Part shown: piece after piece, positions 1 through 5,817 of the stretch
How positions within the stretch are numbered: the stretch's first letter is position 1
Layout of the letters: each line of letters starts with the position of its first letter
Assembly: GCA_947628575.1 (NCBI GenBank)
Contig: CANRAK010000047.1
Span: forward strand, 1-10,170
DNA length: 10,170 bases
Source: an uncultured Clostridia bacterium
GTDB lineage: Bacteria > Bacillota > Clostridia > TANB77 > CAG-465
Direction: 5' to 3'
Made by a program: the position numbers and the translations under genes
Notes under the pieces: generated by a model
The model's database searches: none
What the model was told of the DNA's origin: nothing
Seen by the model: only the letters and a program-made list of their open reading frames with translations

Positions 1-1
1 A

Positions 2-184
2 GATGGTGCAAAAGGTATTTCAAAAAATTTAATTAATCATATAGAGAAAAAAGAAAAAAATACAAATGATAAATTAATTAATAATATAAATGTAATTATA
101 ACTAGCGAAAATTCGGCATTTATAGCTAGGATGAAACAAATTTTAAATAATGAAAAAATCAAGCTGGAATACAAATTACAGTAA
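2..184 (+). CDS. C-terminal fragment, possibly glutamate racemase
   Basis: An open frame enters from the left edge and ends at a TAA at 182-184, giving the last 60 residues of a protein whose start lies outside the window. The visible part begins DGAKGISKNL, followed by a lysine/asparagine-rich linker, then a beta-strand-like NVIITSEN and an amphipathic helix (FIARMKQIL). That order (a D-x-A helix, a strand ending in T/S, a closing helix) resembles the C-terminus of MurI-type glutamate racemases, which make D-glutamate for peptidoglycan. The catalytic cysteines would lie upstream and are not visible, so the name is tentative. The frame is real in the sense that it is open to the edge and has the same AT-rich codon use as its neighbours. 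A new promoter follows it before the response regulator. Confidence 0.5.
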   Translation, partial: DGAKGISKNLINHIEKKEKNTNDKLINNINVIITSENSAFIARMKQILNNEKIKLEYKLQ

Positions 185-210
185 AATTACAAAAAAATTT
201 CAAGAAATTG

Positions 211-239
211 TAGCAAAAAGAAAAATTACGTGATATAAT
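211..239 (+). promoter_or_regulatory. Extended -10 promoter of the walRK-tatD operon
   Basis: A perfect TATAAT at 234-239 is preceded by TG at 231-232, giving the extended -10 motif TGnTATAAT. Seventeen bases upstream lies TAGCAA (211-216), a poor match to TTGACA but identical to the hexamer at the same spacing in the hpt promoter. An alternative -35, TTGTAG at 208-213, has a 20-bp spacer. The predicted transcription start is about 30 bases before the response regulator ATG. Confidence 0.7.
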
Positions 240-277
240 TAGAACAGCTTTGAGATAAGTTAATGAGGTGTATGTAT

Positions 278-979
278 ATGAATGATAAAAAGATTTTAAT
301 AGTAGACGATGAAAAAGCAATAGTAGATATCTTAAAATTTAATTTAGAGAAGGAAGGATTTACTACTACTGTAGCTTATGATGGAGAAGAAGCTATTAAA
401 CTAGCTTTATCTGTTAATCCAGATTTAATATTACTAGATTTAATGATACCTAAAATTGATGGATTTACAGTATGTAAAAAATTGAGAAAGAGCTTAGTTT
501 GCCCAATAATTATGCTTACTGCTAAAGAAGAAGTTGTAGATAAAATTATAGGACTAGAATTAGGTGCAGATGATTACATGACAAAACCATTTAGTATTAG
601 GGAAGTTATAGCTAGAGTAAAAGCTAACCTAAGAAAACATGTTTTGCCTGAAAATGAAGATGAAAAGGGTAATGCAAAAAATAAAATAAAAGTTAAAGAT
701 ATGATAATTGACCCTGAAAGATATATTGCAATTGTTGCTGGAAAAACAATTGACCTAACTATTAAAGAATTTGAACTTTTAAAACTATTATCTACAAATC
801 CTAACCAAGTATTTACAAGAGAGCAAATACTAAGAGGCGTATGGGGATATGATTTCTATGGTGATGCTAGAACAGTAGATGTTACTGTTAGAAGATTAAG
901 AGAAAAAATCGAAAAGAATTCAGCAGAACCACAATACGTACAAACAAAAAGAGGAATGGGATACTACGTTTCATTATAA
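278..979 (+). CDS. walR: WalR-type response regulator (OmpR/PhoB family)
   Basis: This is a DNA-binding response regulator of 233 residues, the usual length for WalR. An N-terminal receiver domain (about 4-120) shows the acidic pair D10/D11, phospho-acceptor D54 (in ILLDL), T81 and K103. A winged-helix domain (about 137-232) carries the recognition helix with RTVDVTVRRL, which matches WalR (YycF) better than PhoP. WalR controls cell-wall hydrolase genes in Firmicutes. An in-frame ATG also exists at 263, but a GAGGTG Shine-Dalgarno at 265-270 lies inside that extension and is seven bases from the ATG at 278, so 278 is the real start. The gene is 18 bases ahead of its kinase and is driven by the extended -10 promoter at 211-239. 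A PhoP-like role cannot be fully excluded. Confidence 0.85.
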   Translation: MNDKKILIVDDEKAIVDILKFNLEKEGFTTTVAYDGEEAIKLALSVNPDLILLDLMIPKIDGFTVCKKLRKSLVCPIIMLTAKEEVVDKIIGLELGADDYMTKPFSIREVIARVKANLRKHVLPENEDEKGNAKNKIKVKDMIIDPERYIAIVAGKTIDLTIKEFELLKLLSTNPNQVFTREQILRGVWGYDFYGDARTVDVTVRRLREKIEKNSAEPQYVQTKRGMGYYVSL

Positions 980-997
980 TATACAGAAAGCGAGTAA

Positions 998-2383
998 ATG
1001 ATGAAAATTTCTATAAAAAAGATTATTAGAGCTATGAGTATAATTATGGTAGTTATAGTATATATAACTACCATAATTTTATCTAAGTCATATATCCAGA
1101 CAGATAATATATTCTCTATGAATAATATTATAGTTTTAGGAGTTCTAGTTTTAATAGCATACATAGTTTCTGTAATTGTTTCAAATAAATGTGTTATGCC
1201 AATAAAAAGAATAGAAAAGGGAATGAGACTAGTAAGAGATGGTAAATTTCCGGATATTTCTAGAATAAGAAAAGCTAATGATATAAAAGAATATAAACAA
1301 CTTACAGATTCATATATTTCTATGTTAAGGGTAATAAGAAAAAATACTTTTGACTTAAATAGTCAACAAAGTAAAACAGAAATAATATTAGAGCATATGG
1401 CAGATGGCGTTATAGCTTTTACAACTGAAGGACAAGTTGTACACATGAATAAGGCTGCCATGAGAATGCTTAATCTTACAGAAAATGAAGATACATACGA
1501 CGTTATTTGTTCTAAACTTAATCTTAATTTGAATTTTGACGACGTTATGTATTTACCAAACTATAAGAGTGTAGAAGTTAAAGCAGATATTGATGATTTG
1601 TCTTTAAGTATTGTATTTGCACCATTTTTTAGTGATGAATTAAATCCAATGGGTGTAATAATGATAGTAAGAAACATAACAGATAGTGTTAAGACAGATA
1701 ATGTAAGAAAAGAATTTGTTGCTAATGTATCACACGAATTAAAGACACCATTAACTTCTATACGTGGATATTCGGAAACTATAATGAATGGTGATTTAAC
1801 TTACCAAGAAATTATAAAATTCTCAAAAGTAATAAATCAAGAAGCTAATAGAATGAGTAGGTTAGTATCAGATTTATTGCAATTATCTAAGATGGATTAT
1901 AATAAATTAAGCTTCAATAAAACTACATTAAATACAGTAGAGATGTTAAAGAGAGTATGTGAAAAAGTAAGATTTGAAGCTGAGCAAAAGCAGCATAAAT
2001 TAGAGCTAATTTGCGCTGAACAAATGCCACCTATATATGTGGACAAAGACTCAATAGAGCAAATTGTAATTAATATTCTTACAAACAGCATTAAATATAC
2101 ACCAGATGGTGGACTAATTAAAATATATGCTGGACCTGTACAAAATAGAGTATATATAAAAGTAATAGATAATGGAATTGGTATTCCACAAAAAGATCTT
2201 GATAGAATATTTGAAAGATTTTATAGAGTAGATAAAGCAAGGTCAAGAAAAATGGGTGGTACAGGTTTAGGTCTTTCTATTGTTAAAGAAATGGTAGATG
2301 GAAATAATGGTACTATAAATATAGATAGTAAATTAGATGAGGGAACTGAAGTAACTATGACTTTCCCAACAAGTAAAGAATAG
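998..2383 (+). CDS. walK: WalK/PhoR-type membrane sensor histidine kinase
   Basis: This is the sensor kinase partner of the preceding regulator, 461 residues. Two transmembrane segments (about 11-30 and 43-62) enclose only about a dozen external residues, so there is no extracellular PAS domain as in Bacillus WalK. Then come a HAMP-like linker (about 64-120), a cytoplasmic PAS domain (about 125-230), HisKA with phospho-acceptor H246 in NVSHELKTPL, and the ATPase domain with N box N363, G1 DNGIGIP (391-397), F box ERFYR (406-410) and G2 GGTGLGLS. RVDKAR-RK before the G2 box is WalK-like, while the IRGYSET after the histidine is PhoR-like. Starts at 998 and 1001 are adjacent ATGs, and the ribosome site (GAAAGCGAG) is weak. 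A perfect inverted repeat lies in the first membrane segment. The yycH, yycI and walJ genes often found after walK are absent. Confidence 0.85.
   Translation: MMKISIKKIIRAMSIIMVVIVYITTIILSKSYIQTDNIFSMNNIIVLGVLVLIAYIVSVIVSNKCVMPIKRIEKGMRLVRDGKFPDISRIRKANDIKEYKQLTDSYISMLRVIRKNTFDLNSQQSKTEIILEHMADGVIAFTTEGQVVHMNKAAMRMLNLTENEDTYDVICSKLNLNLNFDDVMYLPNYKSVEVKADIDDLSLSIVFAPFFSDELNPMGVIMIVRNITDSVKTDNVRKEFVANVSHELKTPLTSIRGYSETIMNGDLTYQEIIKFSKVINQEANRMSRLVSDLLQLSKMDYNKLSFNKTTLNTVEMLKRVCEKVRFEAEQKQHKLELICAEQMPPIYVDKDSIEQIVINILTNSIKYTPDGGLIKIYAGPVQNRVYIKVIDNGIGIPQKDLDRIFERFYRVDKARSRKMGGTGLGLSIVKEMVDGNNGTINIDSKLDEGTEVTMTFPTSKE
1042..1078. repeat. Perfect 16-bp inverted repeat inside the kinase gene
   Basis: Bases 1042-1057 are the exact reverse complement of 1063-1078, separated by five bases (1058-1062). 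The arms contain ATGGTAGTTATA and TATAACTACCAT. The repeat begins about 45 bases after the kinase start codon and codes for the first transmembrane helix. A short T run (1077-1080) follows the right arm, so the RNA would look like a weak intrinsic terminator or a strong hairpin. The sequence is seen directly; any function is inference. Confidence 0.85.
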
Positions 2384-2391
2384 GAGAAAGA

Positions 2392-3162
2392 ATGAGATAT
2401 TTTGATACACATGCACATTATAATGATGAAAAATTTAAAGATAATTTAGATGAAGTTATAAGTGAGTATAAAAATGTTGGTGTAGATAGAGTTGTTAATA
2501 TAGGATATAATATAGAGAGTTCAAAAAAAGCTATAGATTTATCTAATACATATAGTAACACTTATGTTGCAATAGGTATTCATCCTAGCGATGTAGATAA
2601 AAGTAGTGTATCTGAACTTGAAGAATTATATAATAAATATAATAATGGTAAAATTGTAGCAATTGGAGAAATAGGCCTAGATTATTATTGGGTAAAAGAT
2701 AATAAAGAGGCACAAAAAGAGCTATTTAAAGAGCAAATTAAACTTGCTAACAAGCTAAAATTACCTATAGTAGTTCACTCAAGAGATGCTTCACTTGATA
2801 CATACAATATATTAAAAGAATGTCCTGCTAAATATGGCACTTTACTTCATTGTTTTTCACCAACAGATGATTTAGTAAGGCTAGTAGTAGAAAATGGATA
2901 TAAAGTGGCTTTTGGTGGAAATATAACATATAATAGAGCTAAATCTTTTCAAAGCTATATGGACATGATACCTGTAAGCCAAATTGTAATAGAAACAGAT
3001 TCACCATATCTACCACCTGTTCCACTAAGGGGAACAGTAAACACATCTAAAAATTTACCAATAATTTTAGAGAAGTTAGCTGAATATAAAAAAATAGATG
3101 TGGAAGAATTATCTGAAATTGTATACCGAAATTCACTTGAATTTTTCAATATTAAGGAGTAA
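2392..3162 (+). CDS. tatD: TatD-family metal-dependent hydrolase (DNase)
   Basis: This is a complete TatD-family (amidohydrolase-fold) protein of 256 residues, the normal length. The metal-binding residues are all in place: HxH at H7/H9 (FDTHAHY), E93 in IGEIGLDYYW, H129 in VVHSRDA, H153 in LLHCFS and D203 in ETDSPYL. The family's RGxxN signature follows at 213-217. Characterised TatD enzymes are cytoplasmic, metal-dependent 3'-5' exonucleases with proposed roles in DNA repair and nucleic-acid turnover. An AGGAG ribosome site at 2382-2386 overlaps the kinase stop codon and is five bases from the ATG, so the gene is probably translated with walK from one mRNA. A terminator overlapping its stop codon ends the operon. 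tatD beside walRK is not the classical Bacillus arrangement. Confidence 0.92.
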   Translation: MRYFDTHAHYNDEKFKDNLDEVISEYKNVGVDRVVNIGYNIESSKKAIDLSNTYSNTYVAIGIHPSDVDKSSVSELEELYNKYNNGKIVAIGEIGLDYYWVKDNKEAQKELFKEQIKLANKLKLPIVVHSRDASLDTYNILKECPAKYGTLLHCFSPTDDLVRLVVENGYKVAFGGNITYNRAKSFQSYMDMIPVSQIVIETDSPYLPPVPLRGTVNTSKNLPIILEKLAEYKKIDVEELSEIVYRNSLEFFNIKE

Positions 3163-3185
3163 GAGTAAAATCTTACTCTTTTTTT
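3154..3185 (+). terminator. Intrinsic terminator of the walRK-tatD operon
   Basis: A perfect 8-bp stem GAGTAAGA (3157-3164) / TCTTACTC (3171-3178) with loop GTAAAA is followed by seven T residues (3179-3185). The stem can be extended by a G-T and two A-T pairs at its base. The tatD stop codon (3160-3162) lies inside the left arm. The hairpin would also form in the convergent transcript, but without a proper T run on that side. Confidence 0.9.
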
Positions 3186-3672
3186 ATATGCTTTGAAAGT
3201 ATAACCAAAAAGTTACAACACTTAAATATGAGTATAAAGCAACGTGTATACTACTTATATATAAAAACTTACTTGATGTTGTATATAGTATATAAGATAG
3301 AATACTATCAAGTAACCCAGATGCAATAATACACCAAAAGCTATATATAAACTTAGCATATCTAAGAGATAATACAGATGAAAATAAAGTTAAAGCAATC
3401 ATAATTAAATATAAAGTACCAACTATATAAATATTTTTCGAGGTATCAAAAGCAATACTATATCTATATACACTAATACCAAGTAATATATATATAATTG
3501 GATATAGAGCCTTAAATAAATTGTAATTTCTAGTTATATGACTTACTGATATTTTGAAATTTTTAATATCTAAACATATAAATACATGTATTAAAATTGC
3601 GATAATTGTAATAATAAAAATGAATATAAATATTTTTTTAAAGTAATCAAACAGCTTCAATTTTATCACCAT
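3184..3672 (-). CDS. Five-helix membrane protein, divergent TspO/MBR-like
   Basis: This hydrophobic protein of about 162 residues has five likely membrane helices (about 13-34, 52-74, 80-102, 106-130, 136-159), the topology and size of TspO/MBR proteins, which bind porphyrins and other hydrophobic ligands. The segment LFKALYPIIYILLGISVY resembles the second TspO helix, and the final ALYSYLSVVTFWLY resembles the end of its fifth helix. It has only two tryptophans, whereas TspO is usually tryptophan-rich, so this is a divergent member or a look-alike. The frame stays open to a TTG at 3699, but that codon sits in the hpt terminator stem. I therefore take the ATG at 3670-3672; GTG at 3667-3669 or a TTG shortly downstream are alternatives. 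No good ribosome site is visible. Expression would need read-through from hpt or a promoter inside hpt. Its stop lies in the T run of the tatD terminator. Confidence 0.6.
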   Translation of the reverse strand: MVIKLKLFDYFKKIFIFIFIITIIAILIHVFICLDIKNFKISVSHITRNYNLFKALYPIIYILLGISVYRYSIAFDTSKNIYIVGTLYLIMIALTLFSSVLSLRYAKFIYSFWCIIASGLLDSILSYILYTTSSKFLYISSIHVALYSYLSVVTFWLYFQSI

Positions 3673-3685
3673 TATTATTATAAGT

Positions 3686-3713
3686 AAAAAAAAGAGCAAT
3701 ATTCTTATTGCTC
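3686..3713 (-). terminator. Intrinsic terminator after hpt
   Basis: Read on the minus strand, a 7-bp stem GAGCAAT / ATTGCTC (3707-3713 and 3694-3700) with a six-base loop is followed by eight T residues (3693-3686). The hpt stop codon (3707-3705) overlaps the stem and loop. It separates hpt from the membrane-protein gene that follows on the same strand. Confidence 0.88.
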
Positions 3714-4217
3714 TATATAACCTATATAAGGTAAATTCCTATATTTCTCATCGTAATCTAAGCCATATCCAAGTACAAACTTATTAGGAATATCAAAACC
3801 TACATAGTCTGCCTCTATTTCAAACTCACGTCTATCTTTCTTGTCTAGTAGTGTACATATTTTTAATGCTTTAGGATTTTTTGCTTTTAGATAATCTATT
3901 AAGTATCTTAATGTCCTGCCAGTATCTATAATATCTTCAATAACAATAACATTTTTATCTGTTATATTTTCAGTAATATCTAGCTTAACGTCTATTTTTC
4001 CTGTACTTTGTGTACCACTATAGCTAGATACCTTCATAAAATCTAATATTATAGGTGAAGTAATGTTTTTAGCAAGGTCTGTTGCAAAAAATACAGAGCC
4101 TTTTAAAATTACAAGAAATAATATTTCTTCATCTTTAAAATCATTTTGAATTTGCCTTGCAAGTTCAATAATTTTACTATTTAACTTTTTAGTAGATATC
4201 AATGTTTTAATTTCCAT
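3705..4217 (-). CDS. hpt: Hypoxanthine(-guanine) phosphoribosyltransferase
   Basis: This cytoplasmic purine-salvage enzyme transfers phosphoribose from PRPP to hypoxanthine (and guanine) to give IMP (and GMP). It has 170 residues, typical for bacterial Hpt. Visible motifs in order are LKGS (38-41, PRPP loop), the flexible active-site loop SSYSGTQSTG (64-73), the PRPP-binding motif EDIIDTGRT (94-102, with the acidic pair E94/D95), and the C-terminal purine/metal region DYVGFDIPNKFVLGYGLDYD (137-156). The start is set by a strong AGGGAGGT-like ribosome site (4222-4228) four bases before the ATG. It has its own extended -10 promoter and a terminator that overlaps its stop codon. It is divergently transcribed from the transglutaminase-like gene. 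Here it is not next to tilS or ftsH, its common neighbours in Firmicutes. Confidence 0.95.
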   Translation of the reverse strand: MEIKTLISTKKLNSKIIELARQIQNDFKDEEILFLVILKGSVFFATDLAKNITSPIILDFMKVSSYSGTQSTGKIDVKLDITENITDKNVIVIEDIIDTGRTLRYLIDYLKAKNPKALKICTLLDKKDRREFEIEADYVGFDIPNKFVLGYGLDYDEKYRNLPYIGYIEQ

Positions 4218-4240
4218 AGTTACCTCCCTTTTATATTGAA

Positions 4241-4269
4241 ATTATAGCATATAACTTTGATGTTTGCTA
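4241..4269 (-). promoter_or_regulatory. Extended -10 promoter of hpt
   Basis: On the minus strand TGCTATAAT (4249-4241) is an extended -10 with a perfect TATAAT. A TAGCAA hexamer (4269-4264) is at the -35 position with a 17-bp spacer. It matches TTGACA at only three of six places but is identical in sequence and spacing to the walR promoter. Confidence 0.75.
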
Positions 4270-4350
4270 TATAAAAAAAGATTAATTGTAAAAAATATTA
4301 AGTTGACATAAAAATAAAAAAGTGGTATAATTTTAGTGATGCTTGCTATA
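4243..4350. repeat. Three TGCTATA elements in a divergent promoter region
   Basis: The heptamer TGCTATA occurs at 4265-4271 and 4344-4350 on the plus strand, and as its reverse complement TATAGCA at 4243-4249. The two plus-strand copies sit in longer near-identical 13-mers, GATGTTTGCTATA (4259-4271) and GATGCTTGCTATA (4338-4350), differing at one base. The first two elements overlap the hpt -10 and -35; the third lies just after the predicted start site of the transglutaminase-like gene. This could be an operator set for both genes, or chance in AT-rich DNA. Confidence 0.4.
4303..4331 (+). promoter_or_regulatory. Consensus housekeeping promoter (TTGACA-17-TATAAT)
   Basis: A perfect -35 TTGACA (4303-4308), a 17-bp spacer and a perfect TATAAT (4326-4331), also preceded by TG at 4323-4324, make this the strongest promoter in the window. 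It points at the transglutaminase-like gene and leaves a leader of about 50 bases. Confidence 0.93.
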
Positions 4351-4390
4351 AACAGAAAATTGATTAATATAATGAGAGGTGGGATAATTA

Positions 4391-5269
4391 TTGAAAAAAG
4401 TAAAGAATGCTACTGAAGTTATAATTATAGTAGTGTTATTATTTGTTATGCTTGTTACATATTTAGTTAACAGGTCAAATAATAACTATATAACAGCATA
4501 TGCAGATGTTGAAAAATATGAAGTATACAGTGGAAAAAATGTATATGAATATTATAGGTCAACATTAACCGACAAACAAAAGGTTTTATATGACGAAATA
4601 AAAGAAGCATATTTGCAATTTAAGAATAAGTTTTCAACTTCTGTTAAAGAAATAGAAGAAGATGAATTATGCGAGTCTTTTTATGCGGTTATTTTAGATC
4701 ATCCTGAGATTTACTGGATAGAGTCATATAGAATATCTAAAAAAATTTCTGGTGCTGTTAATACTAAAAGAGTTATACATCTAGAGTATTCTTTTAATAT
4801 GAAAGAAGCTAAAGAAATAAAAAGAAACATAGAAAGTAAGTACAATGACATAATTAATGAGGCGAAAACATTAAAAAATGACGAAGAAAAAGTAAAGTTT
4901 GTACATGATAAATTGATACGTATAGCAAGATATAAAGATTATGAGAAAAAAGATAAATATAAGTATCAATCTATTGTATCTTTATTTGAGTCGGGAGAAT
5001 CTGTTTGTGCAGGATATACTTATAGTTTTAAGTTTATAATGGATAACTTAAATATAAAGGCAATAGCTGTACAAAATATAGAAGATGATGTTGATAGCTC
5101 ACATATATGGAATATTGTATTTCTAGATGGTAAGTGGTACAATTTAGATATAACATGGGATTATCAATCTAGTACAGAAGATGAAATATCATATAAATTT
5201 TACTTACAGGACAATGATTCTTTTTATAAAACGCATAAAATTCAAAAAAACATACCAAATTATGAGTAG
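4391..5269 (+). CDS. Membrane-anchored transglutaminase-like protein
   Basis: The protein has 292 residues. An N-terminal hydrophobic segment (about 10-26) after a lysine-rich start is a signal anchor or uncleaved signal peptide, putting the rest outside the membrane. The C-terminal half is a transglutaminase-like (papain-fold) domain: C206 in ESVCAGYTYS, H238 in SSHIWN and D253 in YNLDITWD form the expected Cys-His-Asp triad. Residues about 60-160 are helical and resemble the N-terminal part of other clostridial transglutaminase-like surface proteins. Members of this superfamily act as proteases, amidases or crosslinkers; which applies here is unknown. The start codon is TTG, supported by AGAGGTGGG at 4375-4383 and the lack of an earlier in-frame ATG. 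It is a single-gene unit with a consensus promoter and a terminator overlapping its stop. Confidence 0.87.
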   Translation: MKKVKNATEVIIIVVLLFVMLVTYLVNRSNNNYITAYADVEKYEVYSGKNVYEYYRSTLTDKQKVLYDEIKEAYLQFKNKFSTSVKEIEEDELCESFYAVILDHPEIYWIESYRISKKISGAVNTKRVIHLEYSFNMKEAKEIKRNIESKYNDIINEAKTLKNDEEKVKFVHDKLIRIARYKDYEKKDKYKYQSIVSLFESGESVCAGYTYSFKFIMDNLNIKAIAVQNIEDDVDSSHIWNIVFLDGKWYNLDITWDYQSSTEDEISYKFYLQDNDSFYKTHKIQKNIPNYE

Positions 5270-5289
5270 AAAAATCTACTCATTTTTTT
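5262..5289 (+). terminator. Intrinsic terminator after the transglutaminase-like gene
   Basis: A 9-bp stem ATGAGTAGA (5262-5270) / TCTACTCAT (5275-5283) with an AAAA loop runs into a T run to 5289. The stop codon TAG (5267-5269) is inside the left arm. Confidence 0.92.
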
Positions 5290-5318
5290 ATTTTTATAAT
5301 ATAAAAGATTACATAATA

Positions 5319-5347
5319 TTTACTTTTCCTGAAAATTGTGGTATAAT
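5319..5347 (+). promoter_or_regulatory. Promoter of the 97-residue orphan gene
   Basis: TGGTATAAT (5339-5347) is an extended -10 with a perfect hexamer. TTTACT (5319-5324), a 4-of-6 match to TTGACA, lies 17 bp upstream. The predicted leader is about 20 bases long. Confidence 0.8.
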
Positions 5348-5372
5348 AATAATTGTTATGGAGGAAACTACA

Positions 5373-5666
5373 ATGAATGATAAAAAAATAAACGCACTAT
5401 TAAACGAAGAAAAATATGAAGAAGCAATCGATCTTATGAAAGAAAAGTATATAGAATTATTTAGTGATATGCTTACTAAGAAAAATATTTCTATACCTGA
5501 AAATGAAGATTTTTATTGTTATACTACAAAAGTTAGAAATGAATATCCAAAGTTCATTAATCATATAGATATGCTAAGAAGTGGCATTGTTAACGATGAA
5601 TTTAGCTACTTAGATGAAGTTGAATTACTTAAAAATACATATAACTATTTAAAAGTTAATTATTAA
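5373..5666 (+). CDS. Hypothetical 97-residue soluble protein
   Basis: I do not recognise this protein. It is small, charged and cytoplasmic-looking, with no signal peptide or membrane segment. Predicted helices are at about 4-11, 14-36 (EKYEEAIDLMKEKYIELF, amphipathic), 50-70 and 78-95, separated by a PENEDFYCY turn. The helical hairpin at the start is loosely TPR-like but too short to assign. The frame is open upstream to 5181, inside the previous gene. A GGAGG ribosome site at 5360-5364, eight bases before the ATG at 5373, and a promoter at 5319-5347 fix the start. It is a one-gene unit between two terminators, which argues that it is a real gene with its own control. Confidence 0.8.
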   Translation: MNDKKINALLNEEKYEEAIDLMKEKYIELFSDMLTKKNISIPENEDFYCYTTKVRNEYPKFINHIDMLRSGIVNDEFSYLDEVELLKNTYNYLKVNY

Positions 5667-5678
5667 TTTGGTAAAAGG

Positions 5679-5708
5679 TACTATAGTTTTAACTATAGTA
5701 TTTTTTTT
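5679..5708 (+). terminator. Intrinsic terminator after the orphan gene
   Basis: A perfect 10-base inverted repeat TACTATAGTT (5679-5688) / AACTATAGTA (5691-5700) with a two-base centre (the innermost A-T pairs would open to form the loop) is followed by eight T residues (5701-5708). Confidence 0.92.
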
Positions 5709-5757
5709 GTTAAAATTTACTTTTGTTCATAATTATACAGATTAATTTATATATTTA

Positions 5758-5766
5758 TGATATAAT
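5758..5766 (+). promoter_or_regulatory. Extended -10 promoter of the cation ATPase
   Basis: TGATATAAT (5758-5766) is an extended -10 with a perfect TATAAT. No convincing -35 is seen at 17 bp (CAGATT). The leader would be about 45 bases. Confidence 0.7.
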
Positions 5767-5817
5767 CTAATGTATAAGTAAAAAAAGAGGAATTAATATT
5801 AATGGAGGTTGCTTTTT

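Noticed and set aside
196..209. Small hairpin AATTTC-AA-GAAATT before the walR promoter
   Set aside because: It has only six mostly A-T pairs, a two-base loop and no T run, so it is unlikely to be a terminator.
964..1164. Leftward 66-codon frame over the start of the kinase gene
   Set aside because: It is antisense to the kinase's membrane segment; its hydrophobic look is a by-product of the inverted repeat and AT-rich codons. No ribosome site or promoter is seen.
4218..4390. Riboswitch or small RNA in the divergent intergenic region
   Set aside because: After assigning both promoters and ribosome sites, too little sequence and no stable paired structure remain to support one.
5181..5372. 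N-terminal extension of the orphan gene back to an ATG at 5181
   Set aside because: The extension overlaps the transglutaminase-like coding region and its terminator, and a good ribosome site and promoter place the start at 5373.
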